64,000 bases of DNA, taken from positions 41,142 to 105,141 of the forward strand of contig NZ_LROM01000102.1 of NCBI RefSeq assembly GCF_001758785.1. Reading direction: 5' to 3'. Below, piece after piece: positions 20,408-31,599 of the stretch. A program made the translations under genes and the position numbers. Each line of letters starts with the position of its first letter. The stretch's first letter is position 1. The notes under the pieces are model-generated. The model made no database searches and was not told the DNA's origin. It saw only the letters and a list, made by a program, of their open reading frames with translations. The DNA comes from Duganella phyllosphaerae (GTDB lineage: Bacteria; Pseudomonadota; Gammaproteobacteria; Burkholderiales; Burkholderiaceae_D).

Positions 20408-21058
20408 TTACTTAGCTGGCGTGGCGGGATTGGCTTTGAGGGGCTTGCTGGCCAGCGACTTGTTCTTGTCGGCCAGGGTCTTGATCAGGCCATCGATGCC
20501 GCCCTTGTTGATCTCGGACGTGAACGTACCTTTGTAGGTTTCCACCAGCCAGGCGCCCATGACGTTGATGTCATAGATTTTCCAGCTGTCGCCAGCCTTG
20601 GCCACGCGGTAGTTCAGCAGGACCGGATCGCCACGGGTCATGTTCACTTGCGAACGCACTTCCACGTCGGTGTCGGCCGCATCGGCACGCATCGGCTTGA
20701 AGGTGATGGTTTCGTTCTTGATCTGCGACAGCGCGCCCGAGTACGTGTACACCAGCAGCGTGCGGAACTGTTCCGACAGCGCTTTCTGTTGCTCAGGGGT
20801 GGCCTGGCGCCAGAAGCGGCCGGCCGCCAGCGCGGTCATGCGGTTCGAATCGACGTACGGCAGGATCTTGGTTTCGACCAGGGCCATGATTTTTTGCTGG
20901 TTGCCGGACTGGATGTCCTTGTCGGCCTTGGCAGTGTTGATCACGTCTTCGCTGATGCGCTTGACCAGCGCGTCAGGCGCCTCGGCCGCTTGCGCGGTCG
21001 CGGTAAAGCCCATCGTTGCCACAGCGGCGACTGCTAACAGTTTTTTAATCAGGTTCAT
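20408..21058 (-). CDS. mlaC: Periplasmic phospholipid-binding protein MlaC
   Basis: A 216-residue periplasmic protein with a signal peptide (KKLLAVAAVATMGFTATAQA, cleaved after QAA-type site). Ttg2/MlaC features include VETKILPYVDSNRMTALAAGRFWRQATPEQQ and YDINVMGAWLVETYKGTF. It ferries phospholipid between the outer-membrane MlaA and the inner-membrane MlaFEDB. The Lys/Ala/Pro C-terminal tail (SKPLKANPATPAK) is variable in the family. Confidence 0.95.
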   Translation of the reverse strand: MNLIKKLLAVAAVATMGFTATAQAAEAPDALVKRISEDVINTAKADKDIQSGNQQKIMALVETKILPYVDSNRMTALAAGRFWRQATPEQQKALSEQFRTLLVYTYSGALSQIKNETITFKPMRADAADTDVEVRSQVNMTRGDPVLLNYRVAKAGDSWKIYDINVMGAWLVETYKGTFTSEINKGGIDGLIKTLADKNKSLASKPLKANPATPAK

Positions 21059-21100
21059 CGTTTATCTACCTTTGGTGAGTTCTTCGGGTCACCGGCTGGC

Positions 21101-22105
21101 TCAGTTCGCAGCCGGTGTACCGGAGTTTAACGCGTTGGGGGCGGATTCCGCTGACACGGTTGGCGAAGTTTCCACTGGAGCAACAGTTGCGACTGCAGTG
21201 GCAGGGGCAACGGCGGCGGTTTCAGCGGTGGTCGCGGGTGCAACAGGTGCGACAGGTGCTGCATCAGCTTGCGGCGGCGTCGTTGGCGCGGCGGCCGGCG
21301 CCGGCTCGGCAGCAGGCGCTGGCGTCACTGGCGTAGCCGGCACAGCTTGCGGATCGGCAGCTGGCTTGGCGCCGTCGTCCTCACCGTAAGGATCGTCGTT
21401 CTGCTTTTTCTTGCGCGGATTGCCGTCTGGGAAGACCTGGCTTTCGCGGCGTTGCAGGTAGCCGTCGCGCAGGAACACGTAGCGGTCGAGTGCAGCGTCT
21501 TCGAACAGCGAGCCGGCGTCGAGCAGGCTGGCGCGGGTGTCGATCAGGTTGATGCCGGTGCCGATGTTGCGCACATTGGTCGGATCCTTGTAGCGCCAGA
21601 TATTGCCGGCGAAGTCGGCCGGCAGCGCCACGGTGTCACGCACGGTGGACGGTCCCAGGATCGGCAACACCAGGTAAGGGCCCGATTCCAGGCCCCACAC
21701 GCCCAGCGTCTGGCCGAAGTCTTCCTTGTGCTTCTCCAGGCCTGCCGGGGTGGCGATGTCGAACAGGCCCAGGATACCGAGCGTGGAGTTCAGCGCGAAG
21801 CGGGTGATGTCGGTCATACCGTCGCCGCCTTTGCCTTGCAGCAGGTTGTTGACGCCGCTCCAGGCATCGGAGATGTTGCCGAAGAAGTTGCCCACGCCGG
21901 TTTGCACGAACGACGGCGTAACGTCGCGGTAGACGGTGGCCACCGGTTTCAACGCATAGGTATCGACCTTGTCGTTGAAGGTGAACATGGCGCGGTTATA
22001 GCTTTCGTACGGGTCGCGCGGGTTGGGACCGGCGCAGCCAGCCAGCATCATCGCGGTACCCAGCACCAGCGCGGCGGTGCGCAGCGAGGTTTTATTGGTC
22101 TTCAT
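21101..22105 (-). CDS. mlaA: Outer-membrane lipoprotein MlaA (VacJ)
   Basis: A 334-residue lipoprotein: lipobox LAGC within residues about 21-24, then the VacJ core (DPYESYNRAMFTFND, GNFFGNISDAWSGVNNLLQGK, GPYLVLPILGPSTVRD). It removes mislocalised phospholipid from the outer leaflet and hands it to MlaC. The family is typically about 230-260 residues; here roughly 90 extra C-terminal residues are Ala/Pro/Val/Thr low-complexity sequence. Encoded between mlaD and mlaC, an arrangement common in Burkholderiales but not in E. coli. Confidence 0.95.
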   Translation of the reverse strand: MKTNKTSLRTAALVLGTAMMLAGCAGPNPRDPYESYNRAMFTFNDKVDTYALKPVATVYRDVTPSFVQTGVGNFFGNISDAWSGVNNLLQGKGGDGMTDITRFALNSTLGILGLFDIATPAGLEKHKEDFGQTLGVWGLESGPYLVLPILGPSTVRDTVALPADFAGNIWRYKDPTNVRNIGTGINLIDTRASLLDAGSLFEDAALDRYVFLRDGYLQRRESQVFPDGNPRKKKQNDDPYGEDDGAKPAADPQAVPATPVTPAPAAEPAPAAAPTTPPQADAAPVAPVAPATTAETAAVAPATAVATVAPVETSPTVSAESAPNALNSGTPAAN

Positions 22106-22108
22106 TGA

Positions 22109-22576
22109 TTATTCCTTTTTACCGTCAGCAGCCTTGCTGTAGATGAACTGATTGATCAGGTCTTCCAGCACGGCAGCCGATTGGGTCCTTGCGATTTTGT
22201 CTCCGGCAACCAGGTTTTTCTCGTCGCCGCCAGCTTCGATGCCTACATATTGCTCACCCAACAGGCCTGCCGTCAGAATCTTGGCCGAGCTGTCTTTCGG
22301 GAAGTTATAGCCTTCATCCATGTTCAAGGTCACCAGCGCCTGATACGTCTTGTCGTCGAAACTGATGTCGCCCACGCGGCCGATGACCACGCCCGACGCC
22401 TTGACGGCCGCTTGCGGACGCAGGCTGCCGATGTTGTCGAACTTGGCGGTAATCGCGTAGGTTTTACCGAAGGACAAAGAGCCGGTATTACTTGCTTTTA
22501 ACACCAGAAACATCAGTGCGGCCACGCCGATGACGATAAACAGGCCGACCCAGACATCCAGAGATTTGCGTTGCAT
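22109..22576 (-). CDS. mlaD: Phospholipid transport MCE protein MlaD
   Basis: A 155-residue inner-membrane-anchored MCE protein. One N-terminal helix (VWVGLFIVIGVAALMFLVLKA) precedes the single MCE domain, with FDNIGSLRPQAAVKASGVVIGRV and LLGEQYVGIEAGG. MlaD forms the hexameric periplasmic ring of the MlaFEDB transporter. It ends three bases before mlaA. Confidence 0.96.
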   Translation of the reverse strand: MQRKSLDVWVGLFIVIGVAALMFLVLKASNTGSLSFGKTYAITAKFDNIGSLRPQAAVKASGVVIGRVGDISFDDKTYQALVTLNMDEGYNFPKDSSAKILTAGLLGEQYVGIEAGGDEKNLVAGDKIARTQSAAVLEDLINQFIYSKAADGKKE

Positions 22577-22610
22577 AACTATCCTCGTTTAATTCCGTTT
22601 TATCTTACAA

Positions 22611-23399
22611 CTATTTGCTGAACATCAGCGCCGTCAACATGAAGTCCAGCCACCAGACCATCAGCGACGAGATCACGACCGTGCGGGTGGTGGCGCGGGC
22701 CACGTCTTCCGGGGTCGGACGCGCCTGGTAACCCTGGTACAGCGCGATGAAAGTGATGGCCACGCCGAACACGATGCTCTTGACGAAGCCGTTGAGCACG
22801 TCCTTGAACAGGTCCACGCCGCCCTGCATCTGCGACCAGAAAGCGCCCTCGTCGACGCCGATCAGCTGCACGCCGACCAGGTAACCGCCCATCACGCCGA
22901 CTGCACTGAATACCGACGCCAGCAGCGGCACCGAGATCACGCCGGCCCAGAAACGCGGCGCCAGCACGCGCTGGATCGGATTGACTGCCATCATTTCCAT
23001 GGCCGACAGTTGCTCACCCGCCTTCATCAAGCCGATTTCGGCCGTCAGCGAGGTACCGGCGCGGCCGGCAAACAGCAGTGCGGTGATCACCGGCCCCAGT
23101 TCGCGCGTCAGGCCGAGCGCCACCAGCAGGCCCAAGGATTGCTCCGCGCCGTATTTATTGAGCGTGTAGTAACCCTGCAAGCCCAGCACCATGCCGACGA
23201 ACAGGCCGGACAGGGTGATGATGACCATCGAGTAGTTACCGATGAAATGCAGCTGCTCGACCAGCAGGTGCGGCCGGCGGAAAATCAGGCCCGGCGACAG
23301 GCGCAGGATTTCAAAAAAGGTACGCGCAGCGAAGCCGATGCCCTCGACGAAATCGCGCAGCGGCGCGCCGAGTTTCGACAACAAATTTCTTACACTCAT
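22611..23399 (-). CDS. mlaE: Phospholipid ABC transporter permease MlaE
   Basis: A 262-residue integral membrane permease of the MlaE family with about five membrane helices. ALGLTRELGPVITALLFAGRAG and EIGLMKAGEQLSAMEMMAVNP, the coupling-helix region, are the most conserved stretches. Overlaps mlaF by four bases (ATGA). Confidence 0.97.
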   Translation of the reverse strand: MSVRNLLSKLGAPLRDFVEGIGFAARTFFEILRLSPGLIFRRPHLLVEQLHFIGNYSMVIITLSGLFVGMVLGLQGYYTLNKYGAEQSLGLLVALGLTRELGPVITALLFAGRAGTSLTAEIGLMKAGEQLSAMEMMAVNPIQRVLAPRFWAGVISVPLLASVFSAVGVMGGYLVGVQLIGVDEGAFWSQMQGGVDLFKDVLNGFVKSIVFGVAITFIALYQGYQARPTPEDVARATTRTVVISSLMVWWLDFMLTALMFSK

Positions 23400-24199
23400 G
23401 CTTTAACTCCCAGGCCAAGGTCGTCGGCCAGGGATTTGCCGGGATAGTGGAACGGCACCGGCCCGTCCGCTTCCGCGTTGACGAACTGGTGCACATACGG
23501 GTCGGTGGAGGCCATCATGTCGGCCGGCGTGCCGTGCGCGACGATTTTGCCCTGCGACAGGAAATACACGTAGTCGGCAATCGCGAAGCACTCCTTGACG
23601 TCGTGCGACACCAGCACCGATGTCGAACCGAGGGCGGTATTCAGATTGCGGATCAGGTTGGCGGTCACGCCCATCGAGATCGGGTCGAGGCCGGCAAACG
23701 GCTCGTCGTACATGATCAGTTCGGGGTCGAGCGCGATCGAGCGCGCCAGCGCCACGCGGCGCGCCATGCCGCCGGAGATTTCTCCGGGCTTCAAGGCAGC
23801 GGCATTGCGCAGGCCCACGGCGTGCAGCTTCATCAGCACCAGGTTGCGGATCAGTTCTTCCGGCAGGTCGGTGTGCTCGCGCAGCGGGAAGGCGACGTTT
23901 TCGTACACGGTGAGGTCGGTAAACAGCGCGCCATGCTGGAACAGCATGCCCATCTTGCGACGCAGAAGGTACAAGCCGGCGGTATTGAGCTTGTGCACCA
24001 CCTGGCCTTGCACCTTGACCTGGCCCTTGCGCGGGATGAGCTGGCCACCGATCAGGCGCAACACCGTGGTCTTGCCGCTACCCGAACCGCCCATGACTGC
24101 GATCACTTTTCCACGTGGGAAATCCATGCTCAGCCCGGACAGGATGGCTCGCTTTCCATACGAGAAATGTAAATCGCGAATTTCGACTAGATTGGACAC
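23396..24199 (-). CDS. mlaF: Phospholipid ABC transporter ATPase MlaF
   Basis: A 267-residue ATPase: Walker A GGSGSGKTT, signature ISGGMARRVALARS, Walker B LIMYDEPFAGLDP, switch His in VSHDVKEC. The C-terminal YVHQFVNAEADGPVPFHYP extension, which reaches the neighbouring subunit in MlaF dimers, is present. First gene of the mla operon, so the operon promoter should lie just upstream, in 24200-24390. Confidence 0.97.
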   Translation of the reverse strand: MSNLVEIRDLHFSYGKRAILSGLSMDFPRGKVIAVMGGSGSGKTTVLRLIGGQLIPRKGQVKVQGQVVHKLNTAGLYLLRRKMGMLFQHGALFTDLTVYENVAFPLREHTDLPEELIRNLVLMKLHAVGLRNAAALKPGEISGGMARRVALARSIALDPELIMYDEPFAGLDPISMGVTANLIRNLNTALGSTSVLVSHDVKECFAIADYVYFLSQGKIVAHGTPADMMASTDPYVHQFVNAEADGPVPFHYPGKSLADDLGLGVKA

Positions 24200-24391
24200 G
24201 ACGGAACTCTTTATTTTTTGATGCCGTATTGTAGTGCAGAAAGGTCAATCCTTGCTGGAAGCACCTCCGTTCAACGCAAAGGGACGGACGATGTACCGCC
24301 GATAATACAACACTACTGAATCCAAAGTCAGCAATTTACATGAGGCATGCTTTGTTACATGGTGCGGCGCATCATCGATGCCTGTCAAAAG

Positions 24392-24694
24392 TCAGATAAT
24401 TGCCTGCAAACCCTTGTCGGCGATCACGTTCAGCAGTTTAAGTGCCGGCCCCGTGGGATGGGAGTCGCCTTGCTCCCATTTGCGCACGGTCGAGGCCGAC
24501 GTGTGCAAATGAAGAGCGAACACAGGTTGGCTGAACTTCAAGGTCTCGCGTAGGTGTTTGATGTCGGCAGCGCTGAACTCCCGCACCGGCGGCGGACAGA
24601 TCGCGTCGAACTCGCGCATCGTTACCTTGGTAATTGCTTTTGCTTCGTGTAGCGTAGCCAGGTCGGCACGCAGGGATTCAATGATCGTGCTCAC
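24392..24694 (-). CDS. HTH (XRE) regulator, HigA-like, apparently without toxin
   Basis: A 100-residue DNA-binding protein. The C-terminal 60 residues form an XRE helix-turn-helix: FSAADIKHLRETLKFSQPVFA then STVRKWEQGDSHPTGPALKLL, a pattern typical of HigA/NadS antitoxins and related regulators. In HigBA loci the toxin gene precedes the antitoxin, but the 50 bases upstream hold no toxin frame and then a REP doublet begins. It is either a free-standing regulator or the survivor of a broken pair. Confidence 0.8.
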   Translation of the reverse strand: MSTIIESLRADLATLHEAKAITKVTMREFDAICPPPVREFSAADIKHLRETLKFSQPVFALHLHTSASTVRKWEQGDSHPTGPALKLLNVIADKGLQAII

Positions 24695-24747
24695 AATGCA
24701 CCTCCAATAACACGCCCGACTGCAGCGAATGCCGTTCAGTTAAGAGC

Positions 24748-24843
24748 CGTCATTCCGAATCGACGGAACGCCGCGAAAGCGGGAATCTATGCTGAGCAAA
24801 TGATCACGCGCCCTATGGATTCCCGCCTGCGCGGGAATGACGG
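24748..24843. repeat. REP doublet (REPIN-like), copy 3
   Basis: Right unit TATGGATTCCCGCC-TGC-GCGGGAATGACGG is intact; the left unit begins CGTCATTCCGAATCGACGG and continues AAAGCGGGAATC. Located between the HigA-like gene and the gltD terminator in a gap of about 340 bases that otherwise holds no gene. Confidence 0.8.
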
Positions 24844-24964
24844 ATCATCGGTTCACGGTCAAAAATGGCTTAACTGAAACGGGCATAGTTTTCGAATGCT
24901 GAATATTGATAGACTCAGTACGATACGCGCCAGTCCAGCCAAGTGGCGCGCTGGAGTCACGGTG

Positions 24965-25008
24965 AAAAAAAACCGGGAGGCACGGGGATTGCCCGCCCGC
25001 TCCCGGGT
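24965..25008 (-). terminator. Intrinsic terminator after gltD
   Basis: On the minus strand, CCGGGAGCGGGCGGG pairs through the outer CCGGGAG/CTCCCGG arms (24973-25006), followed by eight T residues. It lies 26 bases past the gltD stop codon. Confidence 0.85.
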
Positions 25009-25033
25009 TGAAATCGAGGCCTTGCGGCCGTGA

Positions 25034-26497
<1,464 letters not shown>

Positions 26498-26539
26498 GAT
26501 TAAATCCTCTTTATTCTAATTTACCCGGGACCGCTCATT

Positions 26540-26622
26540 CGTCGTCCTCGCGTACGCGGGGACCCATAGAACGCTGGCTTCATGTTGCGCTCTATGGATT
26601 CCCGCGTGCGCGGGAATGACGG
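26540..26622. repeat. REP doublet (REPIN-like), copy 4
   Basis: Between gltB and gltD. The right unit TATGGATTCCCGCG-TGC-GCGGGAATGACGG is intact; the left unit (CGTCGTCCTCGCGTACGCGG) has diverged but keeps its own hairpin. Placement within a probable operon means it would be in the mRNA. Confidence 0.78.
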
Positions 26623-26658
26623 ACTCAAGGCTGTCGACGATTCAGACAATAACTTTGC

Positions 26659-29600
26659 TTAAGCTGCCACCGGCTGCACCACCGCCGTCGCGTTCGCCAC
26701 GTCTTCCGCCATTTCGGCCAGCACGCGCTTGTATTCGCTCGGGAATACCTTGACGAACTTGCTGCGGCTGTCGGCCCAGTTGTCGAGCAACAGGCGGGCA
26801 CGGGTGCTGCCGGTGTGCTTGAAGTGGCGCTCGATCAAGCGCTTCAGGATCCCTTCGTCCGACTCGCGGCCCAGGTCCTTGTGCAGCACGTGGTAGGTCG
26901 CCGTGTCGGCCGACTGTTCCTTGCTGCTCAGCACGCGCTCCAGGGTCACCATTGCCGTGTTGCAACGCGATTCGAAGTCGCCGTCCGGGTCGTACACGTA
27001 GGCGATACCGCCCGACATGCCGGCTGCAAAGTTGCGGCCGGTGGCGCCCAGCACCACCACGGTGCCGCCGGTCATGTATTCGCAACCGTGGTCGCCGGTG
27101 CCTTCGACAATGGCCGTGGCGCCCGAGTTGCGCACCGCGAAACGCTCACCGGCCACGCCGTTGAAGAACGCTTCGCCGCTGATCGCGCCGTACAACACGG
27201 TATTGCCGACGATGATGTTGTTGACCGCCCAGCCACGGAACTCGGTGTTCGGACGCACGATGATGCGGCCGCCCGACAAGCCCTTGCCCACGTAGTCATT
27301 ACCTTCACCGACCAGGTCGATGGTGATGCCGTGCGCCAGGAACGCGCACGCCGACTGGCCGGCCGTGCCTTGCAGCTGGATGTGGATGGTGTCGTCCGGC
27401 AAGCCGGCGTGGCCGTAACGCTTGGCCACTTCGCCCGACAGCATGGTGCCGACCGTGCGGTTGACGTTGCGCACCGGCGAGATGAACGACACGCGCTCGC
27501 CTTTTTCCAGCGCGCCCTTCGCTTGCGCGATCAGCTTGTGATCGAGCGCCTTGTCGAGACCGTGGTCCTGGTCCATGGTGTGGAAGATCGATTGACCGTT
27601 CTGCACTTCCGGCTGGTGGAAGATGTTGGTGAAATCCAGGCCCTTGGCCTTCCAGTGCGAGATCGCTTTCGATTTGTCGAGCAGGTCGACGCGGCCGATC
27701 AGTTCGTCGTAGGTGCGGATGCCCAGCTGCGCCATCAGTTGACGCGCTTCTTCGGCCACGAAGAAGAAGTAGTTGACCACGTATTCCGGCTTGCCCGAGA
27801 ACTTGGCGCGCAGGACCGGGTCTTGCGTGGCCACGCCCACCGGGCAGGTGTTCAGGTGGCATTTGCGCATCATGATGCAGCCTTCGACCACCAGCGGCGC
27901 CGTGGCAAAGCCGATTTCGTCAGCGCCCAGCATGGCGGCAATCACCACGTCGCGGCCGGTACGCATCTGGCCATCGGCCTGCACCCGGATCCGCGACCGC
28001 AAGCCGTTCAGCACCAGGGTCTGCTGGGTTTCCGCCAGGCCCAGTTCCCACGGCGTGCCGGCGTGTTTCACCGACGACAGTGGCGAAGCACCGGTACCGC
28101 CGTCGTGCCCGGCCACCACCACGTGGTCGGCCTTGGCTTTCGTGACGCCGGCAGCGACGGTGCCGATACCGACTTCCGACACCAGCTTGACCGAGATCGA
28201 GGCGCGCGGGTTGGCGTTTTTCAGATCGTGGATCAGCTGCGCCAGATCTTCGATCGAGTAGATGTCGTGGTGCGGCGGCGGGGAAATCAGGCCCACGCCC
28301 GGCACCGAGAAGCGCAAGGTGGCGATGTATTCCGACACCTTGTGGCCTGGCAGCTGGCCGCCCTCGCCCGGCTTGGCGCCTTGCGCCATCTTGATCTGGA
28401 TCTGGTCGGCCGAGTTCAGGTAAGCGGCAGTCACGCCGAAACGGCCCGACGCCACCTGCTTGATGCGCGAACGCAGCGAGTCGCCTTCCTGCAAGGCGAT
28501 GTCCACCACCATCTGCTCCTTGCCCATGACCGAGGCCATGGTCTCGCCCTGCTTGATCTTGATGCCCTTCAATTCCTGGGTGTAGCGCGATGGATCTTCG
28601 CCGCCTTCTCCGGTGTTGCTCTTGCCGCCGATGCGGTTCATGGCCACCGCCAGCGTGGCGTGTGCTTCGGTCGAGATCGAACCCATCGACATGGCACCGG
28701 TCGCGAAGCGCTTGACGATTTCCTTGGCCGGTTCCACTTCGTCGAGCGCAATCGCCTTGCTCGGATCGATCTTGAACTCGAACATGCCGCGCAGGGTCAG
28801 GTGACGACGGCTCTGGTCGTTGATGATTTGCGCGTATTCCTTGTAGCTCGAGAAGTTGTTGGCGCGCGTCGAGTGCTGCAGCTTGGCGATCGCGTCCGGC
28901 GTCCACAGGTGGTCTTCGCCACGTACGCGGAACGCGTATTCGCCGCCCGCATCGAGGTTGTTGGCCAGCACAGGATCGTTGCCGAAGGCCAGTGCATGCA
29001 GGCGCAGCGCTTCTTCCGCCACTTCGAACACGCCGATGCCTTCCACGTTCGACGACGTGCCCTTGAAGTACTTGTTCACCAGCGACTTGTTCAGGCCGAC
29101 CGCTTCGAAGATCTGCGCGCCGCAGTACGACATATAAGTGGAGATGCCCATCTTCGACATCACCTTCATCAAGCCCTTGCCCACGGCCTTGGTGAAGTTG
29201 TAGATCGCTTTTTCGCCCGACAGGTCGCCCGGCATGCCGTGCGCCAGCTCGATCAGGGTTTCCATGGCCAGGTACGGGTGGATCGCTTCGGCGCCGTAGC
29301 CTGCCAGCAGGGCGAAGTGGTGGGTTTCACGGGCCGAGCCGGTTTCCACCACCAGGCCGGTGGACGCGCGCAAGCCCTTGCTCACCAGGTGCTGGTGGAT
29401 GGTCGACGTTGCCAGCAGCGCGGGAATCGCCACGCGGTCCGGGCCGATGGTGCGATCCGATACCACCAGGATGTTGTGGCCCGATTTGACGGCGTCAACG
29501 GCTTCCGCGCACAGCGAGGCCAGGCAGGCTTCGATGCCTTCCTTGCCCCACGACAGCGGGTAGCAAATGCTCAGCTCGTACGACTTGAACTTGCCGCCCG

Positions 29601-31407
29601 TGTGCAGGCTGATGTTGCGCAGGCGCTCCATGTCGTCGAAACCGAGGATAGGCTGCGACACTTCGAGGCGCATCGGCGGGTTGACGTTGTTGGTGTCGAG
29701 CAGGTTGGGCTTGGGACCGATGAACGACACCAGCGACATCACCATCGCTTCGCGGATCGGATCGATCGGCGGGTTGGTCACCTGCGCAAACAGCTGCTTG
29801 AAGTAGTTATATAACGGCTTCAGTTTGTTGGACATCACTGCCAGCGGCGAGTCGTTGCCCATCGAACCGGTCGCTTCTTCGCCGGCGGCAGCCATCGGCG
29901 CCATCAGGAATTTCAGGTCTTCCTGGGTGTAGCCGAACGCCTGCTGGCGGTCCAGCAGCGACGGCACGGCTTTTTCGCCCTGCGCCGGCGCAGCGGTCAC
30001 GGTCGTGCCCGCACCGTACTTGGCGCGGTTGTGCGCCAGCTGGCTTTCGCTGAGCTTGATTTCGTTGAGCTTGATGCGCACCGCGTTGATCCACGCCTTG
30101 TACGGCTTGGCGTTGGCGTAGGTGTCCTTCAGTTCCTTGTCGTCGATGATGCGGCCCGCTTCGAGGTCGATCAGGAACATCTTGCCTGGTTGCAAACGCC
30201 ATTTCTGGATGATTTTCGACTCGGGAATCGGCAGCACGCCCGATTCCGACGCCATCACCACCAGGTCGTCGTCGGTGACGATGTAGCGGGCCGGACGCAA
30301 ACCGTTGCGGTCCAGGGTGCCGCCGATGTAACGGCCGTCGGTGAAGGCCATGGCGGCCGGGCCGTCCCACGGTTCCATCATGGCGGCGTGATATTCGTAG
30401 AACGCGCGGCGATTGTCGTCCATCGTGCCGTGATTTTCCCACGCTTCCGGGATCATCATCATCATGGCCTGGGCCAGTGGATAACCTGCCATCAACAGCA
30501 GTTCGAGCGCGTTGTCGAAGCAGGCGGTGTCGGACTGGCCTTCGTAAATCAACGGGAACAGCTTTTGCAGGTCGTCGCCCAGCACGGCCGACTTCATCAC
30601 GCCTTCGCGCGCGCGCATCCAGTTGAAGTTGCCCTTGACGGTGTTGATCTCGCCGTTGTGGGCGATCAGGCGGTACGGGTGGGCCAGCGGCCACTCGGGG
30701 AAGGTGTTGGTGGAGAAACGCTGGTGCACCAGCGCCAGCGCGGACACGCAACGCGCATCCTGCAGGTCTTTATAGTACACGCCCACCTGGTCGGCCAGCA
30801 GCAAGCCCTTGTACACGATGGTACGGGCCGACATCGAGGTGACGAAGAATTCCTTACCGTGGATCAGGTTCAGCGCCTGGATCGCGTGGCCCGACGATTT
30901 GCGGATCACGTACAGTTTGCGCTCGAGCGCGTCGGTGACCATGATGTCGGCGCCACGACCGATGAAGATCTGGCGGATCACCGGCTCTTTATCACGCACG
31001 GTCGGCGACATCGGCATGTCGATATCGACCGGCACGTTGCGCCAGCCCAGCAAGACCTGGCCTTCGGCGCGCACGGCGCGCTCGATTTCCTGTTCGCAAG
31101 CGATGCGCGAGGCGTTTTCCTTCGGCAGGAACACCATGCCCACGCCGTACTCGCCCGGAGGCGGCAGTTCCACGCCCTGCTTGGCCATCTCGTCGCGGTA
31201 GTACTGGTCCGGGATCTGGATCAGGATGCCGGCGCCGTCGCCCATGAGCGGGTCGGCCCCGACCGCACCGCGGTGGTCGATGTTTTTCAGGATCATCAGG
31301 CCCTGCTCGACGATGGAGTGACTCTTGTTACCCTTGATGTGGGCGACGAATCCGACGCCGCAGGCATCGTGTTCATTGGATGGATCGTACAGACCTTGGG
31401 CTTTCAT
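26659..31407 (-). CDS. gltB: Glutamate synthase large subunit
   Basis: A 1582-residue enzyme making two glutamates from glutamine and 2-oxoglutarate. The start [15 protein letters not shown] was chosen because it places the N-terminal nucleophile Cys directly after a 15-residue propeptide ([10 protein letters not shown]), as in known GltB; a longer frame from 31464 would not. The ribosome site GGAGAG precedes it. The glutaminase domain comes first, then the FMN-binding synthase domain with the 3Fe-4S motif [14 protein letters not shown], then the beta-helix C-terminal domain. Confidence 0.98.
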   Translation of the reverse strand: MKAQGLYDPSNEHDACGVGFVAHIKGNKSHSIVEQGLMILKNIDHRGAVGADPLMGDGAGILIQIPDQYYRDEMAKQGVELPPPGEYGVGMVFLPKENASRIACEQEIERAVRAEGQVLLGWRNVPVDIDMPMSPTVRDKEPVIRQIFIGRGADIMVTDALERKLYVIRKSSGHAIQALNLIHGKEFFVTSMSARTIVYKGLLLADQVGVYYKDLQDARCVSALALVHQRFSTNTFPEWPLAHPYRLIAHNGEINTVKGNFNWMRAREGVMKSAVLGDDLQKLFPLIYEGQSDTACFDNALELLLMAGYPLAQAMMMMIPEAWENHGTMDDNRRAFYEYHAAMMEPWDGPAAMAFTDGRYIGGTLDRNGLRPARYIVTDDDLVVMASESGVLPIPESKIIQKWRLQPGKMFLIDLEAGRIIDDKELKDTYANAKPYKAWINAVRIKLNEIKLSESQLAHNRAKYGAGTTVTAAPAQGEKAVPSLLDRQQAFGYTQEDLKFLMAPMAAAGEEATGSMGNDSPLAVMSNKLKPLYNYFKQLFAQVTNPPIDPIREAMVMSLVSFIGPKPNLLDTNNVNPPMRLEVSQPILGFDDMERLRNISLHTGGKFKSYELSICYPLSWGKEGIEACLASLCAEAVDAVKSGHNILVVSDRTIGPDRVAIPALLATSTIHQHLVSKGLRASTGLVVETGSARETHHFALLAGYGAEAIHPYLAMETLIELAHGMPGDLSGEKAIYNFTKAVGKGLMKVMSKMGISTYMSYCGAQIFEAVGLNKSLVNKYFKGTSSNVEGIGVFEVAEEALRLHALAFGNDPVLANNLDAGGEYAFRVRGEDHLWTPDAIAKLQHSTRANNFSSYKEYAQIINDQSRRHLTLRGMFEFKIDPSKAIALDEVEPAKEIVKRFATGAMSMGSISTEAHATLAVAMNRIGGKSNTGEGGEDPSRYTQELKGIKIKQGETMASVMGKEQMVVDIALQEGDSLRSRIKQVASGRFGVTAAYLNSADQIQIKMAQGAKPGEGGQLPGHKVSEYIATLRFSVPGVGLISPPPHHDIYSIEDLAQLIHDLKNANPRASISVKLVSEVGIGTVAAGVTKAKADHVVVAGHDGGTGASPLSSVKHAGTPWELGLAETQQTLVLNGLRSRIRVQADGQMRTGRDVVIAAMLGADEIGFATAPLVVEGCIMMRKCHLNTCPVGVATQDPVLRAKFSGKPEYVVNYFFFVAEEARQLMAQLGIRTYDELIGRVDLLDKSKAISHWKAKGLDFTNIFHQPEVQNGQSIFHTMDQDHGLDKALDHKLIAQAKGALEKGERVSFISPVRNVNRTVGTMLSGEVAKRYGHAGLPDDTIHIQLQGTAGQSACAFLAHGITIDLVGEGNDYVGKGLSGGRIIVRPNTEFRGWAVNNIIVGNTVLYGAISGEAFFNGVAGERFAVRNSGATAIVEGTGDHGCEYMTGGTVVVLGATGRNFAAGMSGGIAYVYDPDGDFESRCNTAMVTLERVLSSKEQSADTATYHVLHKDLGRESDEGILKRLIERHFKHTGSTRARLLLDNWADSRSKFVKVFPSEYKRVLAEMAEDVANATAVVQPVAA

Positions 31408-31479
31408 GGTGCTCTCCACTGGCAGATTGGCTATGAGAATGGAGAGTAGAACAATCCCACACAAAAAACAATGACAATA

Positions 31480-31550
31480 ATTAGGGTCGGAGTCGAATTA
31501 AAATATTGAATATCCCTAGAATTTTTTATTAGGGACAGAGTGGTTTGGGT
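31480..31550. repeat. Two short direct repeats beside the gltB start region
   Basis: ATTAGGGTCGGAGTCGAATT (31480-31499) and ATTAGGGACAGAGTGGTTTG (31528-31547) share the pattern ATTAGGGnCrGAGT. CCCTA (31514-31518) also pairs with TAGGG in the second copy to form a small hairpin. They lie between gltB and the 3' end of the RAYT gene and may mark an element end. Confidence 0.45.
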
Positions 31551-31587
31551 GCAAAAAAAATCCGCAGCAGCGAAATATACTGCGGCG
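31551..31587 (-). terminator. Intrinsic terminator after the RAYT gene
   Basis: On the minus strand, CCGCAG and CTGCGG arms (31562-31567 and 31580-31585) enclose a 12-base loop and are followed by eight T residues. It lies 12 bases past the transposase stop codon, isolating it from gltB. Confidence 0.75.
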
Positions 31588-31599
31588 GCTTTGACGGAT

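Noticed and set aside
24228..24248. TTGACC and TACAAT boxes upstream of mlaF
   Set aside because: They are only 9 bases apart, too close for a sigma-70 promoter, so no mla promoter was called.
26815..29814. 999-codon plus-strand open frame opposite gltB
   Set aside because: It is antisense to a fully conserved enzyme, has low-complexity His/Arg/Val/Gln composition typical of the complementary strand of GC-rich genes, and no ribosome site.
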